This document shows, one piece after another, positions 22,301 through 34,400 of a DNA stretch of 52,988 nt (position 1 is the stretch's first letter; each line of letters opens with the position of its first letter). Origin of the DNA: Priapulus caudatus (taxonomy: Eukaryota > Priapulida > Priapulimorpha > Priapulimorphida > Priapulidae); NCBI RefSeq assembly GCF_000485595.1, contig NW_014577565.1, positions 36,389 through 89,376 on the forward strand, given 5' to 3'. The notes below the pieces were generated by a model that was not told the DNA's origin, searched no databases, and saw nothing but the letters and a program-made list of their open reading frames with translations. The translations under genes were made by a program, and so were the position numbers.

Positions 22301-22893
22301 AGAGCGATCGAGCAAGAGAGGGAGAAGGAGAGAAGAGAAGCTGGTGGAGAAGGAGGAGAAGGAGAAAGGAGAAGGTGGTGGAGGAGGGGGAGAAGCTGGT
22401 AGAGAAGGAGGGGGGAAAGGCTGGTGGAGAAAGAGGAAGGGGAGAAGGGAGAAGCTGGTGGAGAAGGAGGAGGGGGAGAAGCTGGTGGAGAAAGAGGAAG
22501 GGGAGAAGGGGGAGAAGGGAGCTGGTGGAGGAGGAGGGGGAGAAGGGAGAAGGTGGTGGAGAAAGGGGAGGGGAGAAGCTGGTGGAGGAGGAGGGGGAGA
22601 ATGAGGAAGGGGAGAAGGGAGAAGCTGGTGGAGGAGGAAGGGGAGAAGGGAAAAGGTGGTGGAGGAGGGGAGAAGCTGGTGGAGAAGGAGGAGGGGTGAA
22701 GCTGGTGGAGGAGGAGGAAAGCGAGGTGGAGAAGCTGGTGGAGAAGGAGGAGGGGGAAAGGGGAGCTGGTGGAGGAGGAGGGGGAGAAGGGAGAAGCTGG
22801 TGGAGAAGGAGGAGGGGGAGAAGCTGGTGGAGAAGGAGGAAGGGGAGAAGGGAGAAGCTGGTGGAGAAGGAGTAAGAGGAGAAGGGAGAATCT
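22190..22893. repeat. Polypurine minisatellite
   Basis: About 700 bases are almost all A and G on the plus strand, organised as GAGAAGCTGGTGGAGAAGGAGG-like units near 24-30 bases. The opposite strand yields open frames of Ser-Pro-Pro repeats with no family. The length and purine asymmetry make triplex or slipped structures likely. Confidence 0.95.
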
Positions 22894-23508
22894 GCCAACC
22901 CAGCCCCCCCTGTACATCAATGAAATGCCGCCGAAGCATGGCACGCGCTACACGCGGTGTACGCGCTCACTGACGCTGTATATAATCTGTTCAGTTGATC
23001 TGCGCCGCGCTGCGCTGTATACGTGCCTGGGGCGGCATATTGATTGATGTACGGGGGGCGAGTGCAGGATTGGGTGTGCACACGCACACGCACACGCATA
23101 CCCACACTGTTACATTATTTGGGCGTAAGTAGCCAGTTGACTGATCTATATATATAACGTTATATATATGTAATTATCTCCTATATGTTATGTGTAAAGT
23201 AAATAGATCCATTTGGCATCAGTGAACACCCTGCTTTTCTGAACAGTGAACACTTTTTCTCGGTCCCATGCCCTATTTTATATAGCAAAATCACCCCAAA
23301 GGAGTGAACACTCATAATCCACCCACAACCCCCTCACCAATGCATCAGTGGTTCACACAGTAGTGACGTCCTTCCCTCTGTGTTGATATTACAATTAACA
23401 CAGGTATAAGACGCGGTCAGTGGTCACCACTCACACTCTCACCTCCCCTCAGAGGTGTAGATCCATATTTGTTAAACAGTAGCTTGTTATAATAGTGTAA
23501 ATAAATAG
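22894..23508. mobile_element. Right arm of 4.1-kb foldback element
   Basis: Reverse complement of 19394-20052, shorter by about 45 bases mainly because the microsatellite is smaller. It ends ATAGTGTAAATAAATAG, 350 bases before the first sulfotransferase exon. Confidence 0.85.
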
Positions 23509-23855
23509 AACTAGCTATTACCCGTCCTCCAGACGGGTTTGAGTTGGGTATGATTTGAGGAAGGCGGTTTAACCATTTATCTCTCATTACAATGTGAACA
23601 AAAAACTCCGTTATTACAGCAAAGAAAGGGCGCCTAGTAGCGAACAACAAATTGGGAGCTTTTCTAGCCCGTCTCTACCTAACTGGGTAGTGCGATCCCT
23701 CGTGCAATGGGCAGAACTGCAGATTAGAGCGAAAAGCCGCTTTAACCTAACCCTAGGAAAGGACCGGAGTATACTGGCGTTGAGAAGAGGCAGCGAAATT
23801 GCAAAAGTGGCCGCTACGCGGCGTTTGAGCGCTTCGCGCGGATATCCGGCTGCAG

Positions 23856-25813
23856 ATCGTCTAGTCTCGATGAGCTGGTGCCGATGCTAGAATGGCCATT
23901 TGCGAAAAGCGATTTGAAAGGTGATATGGAAGTTGAAGCTCGTGACTGGAACAAGATGGCGTCTCCTCGACTAATGAAGACTCACATACCTTTTCATCTG
24001 CTGCCTCCTGACATCACCGAACGAAGGAAAACACCCAAGGTGCGCCGATTACACAGCTTATCTTTTCGATGTTAATGTCATTTCGACTGAACACATAAGC
24101 ACGCACATCGGATTATAGGTGATAACCATTGTAGAAAGACTAATATTCCTTGTTTCGACAGTAGATATTACCTCTAACTGAAGAAAACACGCGTGGCCTT
24201 AACACACCGGCGTAGCGCAGTAAAGAAACAGAATACAATACAATCCAATCCAATGCAATGCAATACAATACAGTACAGTACAATACAATGCAATACAATA
24301 CAATACGATATAGTAGTACAAATATAATACAAACTTAAATTCCTCGTCGCTAGTTACATGTTCTATATATAATCGCTGCCACGTCTTTGTATCAACGTCT
24401 TACCTGTCTTCAATGATATGCTTAAAGGGATAGTAGACTCTAGGATTTTACTGCATACAACTGTACTTACTGTATAACAAATCGTCTATACCCACATCTA
24501 TTTGTCACCAGATACATAATTTAATTGTTATAAAAAATTACACATCAACGCTACGAAATTTGAACGGCGCCATGACACCCGCGAACGTGCTGCAACCCCG
24601 AAGTTGGGTATTTGCCAATTTATTTTGCACGTTACAGACCGAGGGCTAATCACAAAGGTGCAATTATATTCATACCTAAATGCTATTTAACCGAAAGATG
24701 TTCATTTTAGGACAAATTTATCCATAATATAACTGAAACTATATGTCGTTTATAAGATATTACAATCCTTTTTCTTTTAAATTCATAAATAAGAAACACC
24801 CTCGGTCTGTAGCCCTTGGCTGAAAAGTGGTTTTGCGCAACTTATCAGATCGTGCGCTTTGAGTGGCGCCACCGTCGTTGTAATTAAACTGTAGTCGTTA
24901 GTTTCAAAACATTTTTTAATAATATTTTTAATGGTGATTGAACCATGAAACTTTTTATGTAGCATAATTTTAACCTAAATTAACTGAAAATAACCCTAGA
25001 ACCTAGAGTAAACTCTCCCTTTAATGAATGTGTTTATCTTGACATTATCATAGATTGTTTACGTCACGAGAAATCCGAAGGATATGATCGTGTCTGATTA
25101 TATGTTCACCGTCAACTTCCTGTCATTTGCATCTTACGAAAACATCTATGCCAACATGTCATTCGAAAAGTATTTGGAACAAGGCTTCTTCGATGAAAAC
25201 GGCAAGTAATGACAATTATTCTATAAAATTTAATGAATTTGTGATTATGAATTGGTAATGTCACGGATTTATAAAACAGTAGTATAGGATATCAAACGTT
25301 GGCGTTTCGAAATTAAATGAATATACGTTGGTTCTATATTTACAGTCGCATATGGCGATTACTTTAATCACAACCTGGAGTTTTGGGAGAGACAAGACTG
25401 GGACAATATACTCATTGTAAAGTACGAAGATTTGCTACAGGTAAATTAATTTGTTGTCTATCTATTTAATAATCAATCAATTGATCGATTGATTCATCCA
25501 TCCATCCATCTATTACAAACTCTACCATGTATATACATATATATAAATAGATTTCGTACGCATGTACATACACAACTATGTTTCTCAATTCAACAAAAAG
25601 CGGTTTTTCGTATATTTCTGTAATATCGCGATGTACAGTAGCAAGTGGGTTACTGCAGACTCATATGCCACGACCGTACTGCTCTTTAAACAGGACCCAC
25701 ACAGAGAAGTCACGCGCGTGGCCAGGTTTCTGGGGAAGGACCTTAGCTCTGAGCGGATCCACCAGATTACACAAGAAATATTTAAAAAATCAAAGTGGTT
25801 ATACATCATATAA
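23856..25813 (+). CDS. Cytosolic sulfotransferase (SULT family), partial gene
   Basis: Four exons join in frame: about 23856-24039, 25054-25201, 25346-25440 and 25694-25794 (a stop follows at 25813 if the last donor is not used). They encode SPRLMKTHIPFHLLPPDI, then VYVTRNPKDMIVSDYMF, the core SULT RNPKD motif that binds the PAPS 3'-phosphate, then YGDYFNHNLEFW and a KYEDLL motif, and finally REVTRVARFLGKDLS. Cytosolic SULTs sulfate small acceptors such as phenols, steroids and amines. The upstream exon with the PKSGT[TH]W phosphosulfate loop and the last exon with G-x-x-GDWK are not visible, so the gene is incomplete or a pseudogene. The intron after exon 2 appears to be GC-AG (donor GCAAGT at 25202), because only this keeps the frame. 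Intron 1 holds a TTAA-flanked element. Confidence 0.8.
24233..24320. repeat. AATAC pentanucleotide satellite
   Basis: Degenerate (CAATA)n/(CAATG)n run in the first visible sulfotransferase intron. Confidence 0.85.
24422..25026. mobile_element. TTAA-flanked miniature element
   Basis: The left end TTAA-AGGGATAGTAGACTCTAGG and the complement of the right end TTAA-AGGGAGAGTTTACTCTAGG form inverted repeats directly inside TTAA on both sides. The element is about 600 bases long and has no transposase. TTAA target duplications fit piggyBac- or Kolobok-type elements. It lies in the sulfotransferase intron. A single related end is seen at 45578. Confidence 0.65.
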
Positions 25814-25829
25814 TTACACTATCTATCAT

Positions 25830-27724
25830 TGATTGACATTGGTCTCAGCTAAATGCATAACTTTTTTCGCCATCTGTTCACTAATCATCATACTTATCCA
25901 CCTAATAGAAAAAATCACATCCAATTATCATAAAATATTTAATTACTATTCATAAAAATTTATAAATTTTTATACATAACGTGTGCATTATGGTAGAAAA
26001 AAAAAAATTATGCAAATTAGGTAGGGTTTGGCAATTATATAGCATATTATATAGACACAAACAGTCTGTGGTGTCACACTCGTCTGGTTCGTTTTACAAG
26101 ATTTCATTGACAATATCTTTAATGCAAAATTGGTATTTCCTCTCCACCCTGTCGATAAAATGTCTATATTAAAGTAAAGATTTATAAAACATGTCGGAAC
26201 GCAGCATAACCTATTTATTTCAAACGCCATCGCTACAAAGCGGGCATAGCGCCATCTACGGTCACAAATTGTGATTCATTTTGGTTTATAAATTATTATT
26301 GCGATATACAGATGGCAATCGTTTCTACTATAATGTACGTCGATGGTTGCTCAATTAAAACTGACCTCTTCTTACTCACTCATTTGTGTCCTTTTTTTGT
26401 GGTGAGCTACAGTGTCATTGACACTTTCATTGACTTCGCAGTGGCACATACCTACCATAATGTAGGGTGAGTGCCCCCCCCCCCTTCGGGAAACCTGGGT
26501 TGACCTCATACCTAGCCATTTCCCCTAATTCGCTTATTGTAAATATAGTCACCCAAGTTGCACGTTAAATTAAATACGGGTGGTAACGTAGGATCAACAT
26601 AGTATGAAAAATACAACCTTGAACAACTTGCCATTGTGTTTGTTGACATTGTGTTTGGAATACACTGACATGCATACACAGCTGAACAAAGATTAATAAC
26701 AAAACTTTTATTACCAGAACAACAGAGCTATTAGGGGCAGATCTACGATATTTGAAAGGGGGGTGTCCAGGAAGAATAAAGGGCACTTTTTCCTGCTTGA
26801 TTTTTCTGGTGTTTTAAACTTACTATTGCGAGATTTTTGCTCAGAAAAACTAAATATAGCTGAATATAGTCTCACCTGACAGCGGAAATATCACTGATTA
26901 CACCAACATTAAAAACACTAAGATTTTATGCAGTTATAGCATAGAAAAATGGATTTGACCACATCATACCAGCAATAAATTTTATCGTATGCCGACTCTC
27001 AAAATCACAAATGACGCCTTCAAACCAAGTGCATAATTAAAACAAAAGGGCGTGCAATTCTGTGTGGTAAATATTATTGAGTTTTTATGTCAATAATTCA
27101 AAGCACTTTCTGTCATTGTCATTCCCGTGTTACTATCTGACTGGTAATCGACAAGCTTCTCTAATAACAGACTTTACGCAGCATTAGTACTAATGCACTC
27201 CTGTTACGCTAGTATGAATGTCTGTGTTTACACTCTGACATGATTTCTGCGGTGCGACTATATATGCATTATTGCACCGTGATAGATGTCTCACGCTACC
27301 GCGAGAAAGTCCGAGAGATGGCAACGGTAAACATAACTTTGGCGTTTTTAGTTTGGTTTATTAGGAATTTTTGGCAGCAAGCATATGCTGCCAAAATTGA
27401 AAGCAGGCAGCAAACTGACCATTGTAGGCAGCAAAACTTCTGCTTGCCTCCCTTATTTTCTAACCCTGCTATGGTGTGACGATGAAACTGATTCGAGAGA
27501 AAGTAGTGCATAGTTAATCCCACAGTAGCACGAACATTTAATATTGCTGCTTTTAGTTGTCTATCTAGATTCTACTAGACAGTGTGAAGGAGCAGTCAGG
27601 ATATGCAGTTGAGACTTTGTTTGGAGTGCTTTGCATTCAGAATTGAATCATCCCAAGTCCACATCCACTCATGTGCTTGACAGTTTGGAATGATGTTTAA
27701 CAGTATCCATTTAATACTATATAT
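25830..27724. other. Intergenic, no gene recognised
   Basis: AT-rich sequence with a CTCF-like AGCGCCATCTACGG (26249-26262), a poly-C run (26475) and a GGGGCAGATCTACGATATTT repeat fragment (26731-26775). Any 5' exon of TRAPPC10 could lie here or up to 28130, but I could not identify it. Confidence 0.45.
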
Positions 27725-28125
27725 CCAGTGTTTGAAATAAGGGAAAAATTTTGCTTGTCCGACGGACAAGCTACAATATAATTTTGCTTGTCCTGCAAAA
27801 TGTTAGCTTGTCCTGATTAATAACATAGAAATATAGTAAATGTGTAATACATTTAATCAAATTAAATTTTATACCTGTTATCTTACTTTGTAATTTTAAT
27901 ACAGTTCTCTAACAGTTCAAATTAGGCACCAAACTTGAAAGAACATAAAGAAGCACAATTATTTATTTTAAGTTATTAATTGTCTTAACAAAGTTGAAGC
28001 GATGGTAAAAATTGCTCTAAAAAGCTGCTTGTCGAGCGGACAAGCTACTGGACAGGTCTACTTGTACTCCGTGGAAATGGACAAGTGAGGACAAACGGAT
28101 AACCCTTATTTCGAACACTGTATAT
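27725..28125. mobile_element. hAT-like miniature element (CAGTGTTTGAAATAAGG)
   Basis: The left end CAGTGTTTGAAATAAGGG and the complement of the right end CAGTGTTCGAAATAAGGG form inverted repeats. Just inside, GCTTGTCCGACGGACAAGC is self-complementary and GCTTGTC/GGACAAG words recur at both sides. No coding capacity. It lies about 75 bases upstream of the first TRAPPC10 exon seen. Confidence 0.65.
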
Positions 28126-28199
28126 TGTATATTGAGTATATATACTCAGATGGATCACAATGGCAAGAGTGTGTTACGAGTTATTTGTGCACGTTTCAG

Positions 28200-31100
28200 A
28201 TGCGGGAGATGCAGCTTTGTTCTTAGCTCTTCATGCCGGTCTCGCCGGGGCACTACCCAGAGAACAAGTGGAATGGCGGCGGTGAGTGAACACTACTATC
28301 CAATCCCCCTTACATGCAGCAGTGCTGCCGCACTTGTGGTTGACATGACTAATGTGATTGTATAATTACATAGCTTGATCAATGTCTGTGGCTCGTACTA
28401 TATAACAGGGTACATGGAATACCATAAAGTCTGATCTTGGATATCCCTATGCCATTTAACAGTAACATTTAGCAAATCAACTAAGTACTACATTCCATAT
28501 AAATTTATGCTTTTGAAATCTGTACCTGGCTATTCGGTGGGTATTTAAAACCACTGCCACATCAGACAGGTTCATGTCTATATTTGGTATCAGCATCATT
28601 ATCTAAATTGAGATGCATGGGTGCATATAAAAATATTTTAGTGCTATCCGTTGGTTTGTATCAACAAGGAATAGACAGGGTCGTACTGAATTTGTTGGCT
28701 TTGCTGTTGCTACTACTTCTTTTAGGTTGGTGACTGTTCAGTTTCAAACCATCATGCAAAATATAAATCACAGAAGTCTAACAAAATCTAGAGTCACAGA
28801 ATCATGGAATTAAACCAGCCATCATTTACAGATCGTATGGACGTGCTCCAAAGACAGTCCTGCTGGATGCAAATTTTGTGCAATTCTCCGAAGATATCTT
28901 ACCTAAGCATCCAGAGGTGGCGCTGCTCGGTCAACCTGTCTTTCACACGTACTGGACAGAATGCAATGTAAGCTTTTCCATTTGCCATTAAATCATCTTA
29001 TTATTTACTAGCGGGATACCCGGCTAGTGGATACCCGTGAAGTGTTCCCGTCAGTTTGCGCTGTTATTATCATCTACCATAGTTTATTCTGGATTTGTAC
29101 TAAACGTTTAAATGTAGTAAAAAAATTTAAAATTTGAAATTAACAGAGAAGTAAAGTGAAATTAAGTGGCAGAAGTACATACTAAACAGTCGAAAAGTAA
29201 AGAAACAGAATTTCCCGAGGTGGGATTTGAAACCAGAATCAATGGTTTTGGAGTCCGATGCTTTATCCACTTGGCCATCTATTGACGAATAGAATTTTTT
29301 TTAATTTTTAACTTTTTAACTTTTTTAAATTTTGGTTGCAGCCAGAACCATCTCCCAGACGTGCTGATTCTGAAAATATCTTTAGTTTTCCTCCAAGGCT
29401 GCGGAGTTCTCTAGTTATGCGCGAACACACTAATTCGGCTGAACAACTTTATATATATATAGATATTATATCATCTGTTGCACTCACAATTGAGGATTTG
29501 TTTTTTTCAGTGTCGCCATGCTCTTGAGACAACAAAGACTTGTATTTCATAAAAAAGTTCTATATAATTTAGCCTCAATGTAATTGTTATTATAATCTAT
29601 AGTAATTACTTTTAATGTGAATATTACATATAATTTGTGTGCAAGTGCAAATATTATAGTAAAGCAAACCTATTGATCCTACTTGTAACTAATTAAACAT
29701 GCAGATACATACATACGCACACATGCACACAATTTTTATATATTTATTTATTTGTAGGATGTGGATGCGTACAAGGCAGCAGTCAAAGAAGAGATTACCA
29801 CCTGGCAGGCATCACTGAAGAACTATGGCATCACTGATTGGTTGATTGTTGCCGTGGTGAACACTGAAAGTAAAAAGGGGAAAAAGCCAAACATCTTACC
29901 ACGCACAAGCGTGGTGGACAAGATCAAAAGTGATTTCTGCAGCAAACAGAATGACAGGTAACCACCAAACAGAACAACATTATCGAAGTAATTAATGTGC
30001 TAGACCTTGTGTCTTAATTTAGGTGCATAAGATATCTGGCCTCTTTATATTCATCCATGGGTAGCTGATGGTGAAGTCACTGGTATTCCAGCCAGACATT
30101 TGGTTAAGACATGTATATGACTAGGCTGTTGCTTGCTGCTGCTAAACTTTGTGAGCTAGATTAAACAATCTTGCGTGTAGATATTCTCATACATGAGGAA
30201 GAAAGCAAACAATTGTTGCAAGAAAGCCAGTATTACAAAAAAACTATGGATGTCTTTATCATTCTCTACTTTTGATTTGGAACAATAGAAATTAATCCTT
30301 TGTTCGCCCCTATTCTCTACCTAGGGTTGTTGGCAAAACGATGATATGGAGTTAGATGTAAAACTAGGAACATGATAAAACCTTGGAATTGTATTACAAT
30401 ACTCGAGCCACGATTAAGTCATCATTTTTTGCCAACGTCTTGTGACAAAAAGTTACGGCTAGGAGTCGAGGACTAATCTTACAAATAATCATCATTGTGG
30501 CAACAACCTTCTAGTGAGAACAAACATGCAATTTTCCCCACAGCTGTCTAGCACAGAAAGTAATGTTGCGATTAATTATGGTTCCGACAATGACCACCAG
30601 GTGCTTCGTGCTCTTCGAGCCGTTCAAGAGTGACGTGAAGAGTGCCGAGTCATGGCAGACGCTGCTGCAGCGTCTGCGACAGCTCATCTTGCACGGTCTC
30701 AATCGCTACCTGAGCCGCTTCGAGGAGAACATGCGCTCGCAGCGTGAGAAGCGCACCGTGCCCGGCTGGAGCTTCTGCAACTACTTCATGCTGCAGGTGA
30801 GCTGACATGCGATGCCGAGAGAGAGAGAGAGAGAGAAAACGAGAGAGATGAAGTCATTCTGGGGTCATCCCTCCTCTCTTGGCTTCGGGTGGTTGGCAAG
30901 TGGCGCCATCTAGAGGCAGGACTTGGCAGATTCAGTTGGGAGCGTAGGTTGGGTGAAGAGTTTGCAAGGAAGTGCCATCTGGTGGTCAGACTTGTTATTT
31001 CCCTTTAAGAAATGTACATATGCTGTGGGAATTCCACTATGCGTAATAAAAATCTGAAAACGTTGAAAACACTACTGCTATCGATCTTTAAAAATTATCT

Positions 31101-31454
31101 TCTGCATTTGATGAACAGGCTTGCCCCTCCTTGTTGTATTTAGTTTTGAATATAACACTATGGCCTTCACCATCTTGCTGCAGATATTTACTATCTGAGG
31201 CTGGGAAGTCCACTCGGGATGCCTCGATGAAGTTATTTCTACCCCTGCATTCGTGTGTATAATGTTTTTATGCATGGGGCCATTTGTCAGCTGGTTCTTT
31301 CGTGATGCCAGAGGTCTGAGCAGAAGCTTTGTTTATCTACAGGAGGAGCTGGCGTTTGTGTTTCAAATGCTGGGACAGTATGAAGATGCACTGGTGCAGT
31401 ATGATGAACTAGATGCTCTGTTCACGCAGTATGTCGTTAACTACAGTGCAGGAG
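28200..31454 (+). CDS. TRAPPC10: TRAPPC10 exons 1-5, N-terminal domain
   Basis: This block encodes about 240 residues with the highest similarity to the family. It includes YWTEC, DVDAYKAAVKEEITTWQ, DWLIVAVVN, the NILPRTS motif, EKRTVPGWSFCNYF and DALVQYDELDALFTQYVVNY. It is the N-terminal domain of the Trs130/TRAPPC10 family followed by the start of the helical solenoid. Intron 2 contains a tRNA-derived fragment (29213-29278). The last exon ends in phase 1 at GTAAGA before the 6.8-kb intron. Confidence 0.93.
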
Positions 31455-34400
31455 GTAAGAACGTTAGACGCTGAATAGCCCTCCTGTTGTGTTACGTGGC
31501 GAGTGACGCTCGGCAGTCAGAGAGTTTTTCAGTCCAATTACAGAAATGTATGGAAATGTGTTGTTTTGTATGACTTGCCACAGTTGCCATAAAAAGTCTG
31601 GTTCCCAACTTTTACCCCAGAATGCCTCTAACATTCACATTTTTCAGAAATCCCACTAGTCTACAAGTATAATTATCTACTTTGAATACCACACTCATTC
31701 TAGACCTTCTTATTGTATTTGGCAATGTTGGCACATTGTTATTCTACAAATTCTTATTCTTATTTTTTTTTTCTGCGACTTTCTTTGGCATGCATCTCCT
31801 CCTTAACTGTAGGACCTATCGGTATGTAATTTTGCTGGAGGCAGCATTAAAATTAAAGGAACTGAATAATATACTGTAATAAAGGATAACTGAAACAATG
31901 CCTGTGCGTTGTTGCATATTTGAGCTTGTACAGTGCTGCCACCTATCGATCTATAACCATCGCCTGCTACTAGCAAATATAACTGCGTTGCTCTCTGACC
32001 TTCTTTCCCGCTGGCTCTCCCTGCCTCTCGTACACGTTCCGTATAAAAACTTGCCTTACTTAAAATGCGAATATATTGCTCCATATACAGAGCTAAGTGT
32101 TACATTCATACCTAGAAATAACAGTGGCCCGTATCCGCGTTCGCACGCAGAATTTGCTACAGAGTATATAAACTACTTGTAGATTAATGACAATCTTGGT
32201 AATTTCCAAATACAGTGTTCGCTCTTGCAGCGAAGACAGCCCTCTAGTTAGATCAATAGTAGAGAAACTATCCGGCTAGTGTTCCCACTAGCGGCCGTAC
32301 GCCGGTGCGGGCTCTGCAACTCCCGACCATGGAAGTCCAAGTCCCGTCACCAGAGTGCGGCCAAACACTTCCAGGCGGAGCACGGCATCGCCAACATCAG
32401 CACCGTAGGCGTCTTTCTGTTCTGTCAGGCAGAATGCCCTACGGTGACGGCGGCGGGGGAGCGCCGCCACATAAAGAATTGTCGTGAAAAACCAGCAGGA
32501 GATGTGAATCTAGTCACAGCTACCGAGCTACACAACAGCAGGCTGATGCTGCTCTAACCCCCTCTGCAACTGGGCCTCTCAAGCAACGCAAGGAACTCGA
32601 GTTGCCACGTCGCTAGAACACCACCTCTCCAGAAAGCATGGGTGCGACGTTACATGTCACTGGAGGTGCTCAACCTGTCGGGAGGAATTTGACGGCTACC
32701 GCGCCCGCAACCATCAATGCAGTGCGGCCACTGTGGAAGAAGCTGATCCAACCTCGCCCCAACCAGACCCGATCAGCTCTCCGACGCCTCTCGGAGAGTC
32801 ACCTCACATCTCGGCCGACTCCACAAGAACGGGTTGCTGGCTGACGGACTCGGAAGTCACCTCCATCTTTGATGCCTTGGCGGGACAAGACCTGATCACC
32901 ACCTGCTCTACGCACCTGGTCTCCGACATGCCACCGAACTGCTTCCTGGAGGAAAATTTAGTCGACTTCCATCACCCCTGTTTCTTGGCACCGGTCAACG
33001 TCATCGACCAACACTGGATCCTACTATGGGCCGACCTCACCTCTGGTGCTACGTGCCTGGTCGACCCACTGGAGGCCAACTCTACGCCTGACCACGAACA
33101 ACTCCTACGGAGACTTCTCCCCAGGCTTCAGACCTGGGCAGACCTCAGTGGCTTCGTCTTCCCCCTGCACCAGACAAATCCACCGCCGCACCAACTGCAG
33201 CCTAACAGCCATGACTGCGGAGCCTTTGTCGCGGTCTACGCAGAGAGGATTGCCGGCAATCTACCGCTGGCTCTCATATCCACAGAGGAGATCTGCGACG
33301 TACGCATCAGGATGCATGCTCATCTAGAGACACCGCCGGGCACGCCTGCCCTGCTGGATGAGTTGCCTCCTGACACAATGGAGCTCCCATTGCCTGCCGC
33401 GCTGGACCAGTCACTGCCTTCATCACAAGATCTGCTGGACCATGCAATGCCTGTCTACCTGGACAAGTCCCTGCCGGTCCCTCCAGACTGGTCCCCACCT
33501 CCACATCCAGTGGCGGCCGTGGTGGAAACACAACCTTCCCTGACAGATCCGGTGGGCGAGGACGGCGCTCTGCACGGGCCGCAGTCCTGCTGCGAGTTCT
33601 GGTCGGCGCGATTCGATGCATGCGCCTCCCTAGAGGACTTAGAAAGAGACATTGGTGAACTCTCCAGTGCCTGGCTGGACCGGACCAGGCGCCACCTAAA
33701 GGAGCAGGACCCTGGGCCCACTAGAGTAGCACGCCCCCAACAGGGGCAGACACGCCGACCACCGTTTATGGTTCCTCCGGTCTACGTATGAGAGGCCAGC
33801 GTTGTCCCCAGCGGCTTTAGACCATGCTCTGCGCGCATTCGACTTGTGCGCCTGGACGGCGCCATCCCGGGAACAGCTAGATCTCCTGAGTGGACCGCCG
33901 ACCCGCCACGAAATAGCCGCCCGTATGAAGCGGGCCTCCAATACAGCACCAGGAGCAGACCGCCTGGAGTACAGGCACCTCCGCACAGTGGACCGGCAAG
34001 GTATCCTCATGGAGAGGATCCTGAGTGCCGTCCACCGACTAGGGATCCCCGCCGCCTGGAAGGAGAGCAGAACGATCCACATACATAAGAAGGGGCCAAC
34101 AGACGATCTGGCTAACATCCGACCAATCAGCCTGCTCACCACTATCTACAAGCTCTTCTCCGAAGTTCTGGGCTCACGCTTGACGCGAATCACAGTCGAG
34201 CTAGGCTGGATCTCCCCAGAGCAGAAGGGCTTCCTTCCGAGCATCCGGGGCATCCAGGAGCACACACACCTGCTACAGTCGGCCATTAAAGATGCCAGGC
34301 GAGACAGACGGGACCTTGCCATCACGTGGCTAGACCTGTCGAACGCTTTCGGTTCAATCCCTGAGGGAGTACTGCACCATGTTTTCGAGAGCCTGCCGAT

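Larger units (their letters stand above)
20053..22893. mobile_element. Interior of the 4.1-kb foldback element
   Basis: The interior begins with a CTCAGAAACTCAAAAA-type 8- to 16-base tandem repeat (20125-20190). A CAGGGGCGGATCCAGG-ended transposon fragment (20640-20750, minus) and a GATCGTTTTCGACCCGGG word element (20885-21030) follow, then the right blocks of segmental copy B and a polypurine tract. It has no open frame that looks like a transposase. Confidence 0.6.

Noticed and set aside
22150-22944. Proline/serine-rich open frames opposite the polypurine tract
   Set aside because: They are forced by composition; three overlapping frames are open at once, and copy A lacks the region.
28132-28365. 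77-residue open frame starting before TRAPPC10 exon 1
   Set aside because: It reads exon 1 in the wrong frame. The TRAPPC10 frame (GDAALFLALHAGLAG, PREQVEWRR) matches the family and joins exon 2.
29213-29280. Functional tRNA gene
   Set aside because: No paired acceptor stem, and an imperfect T-arm; it fits a SINE head better.
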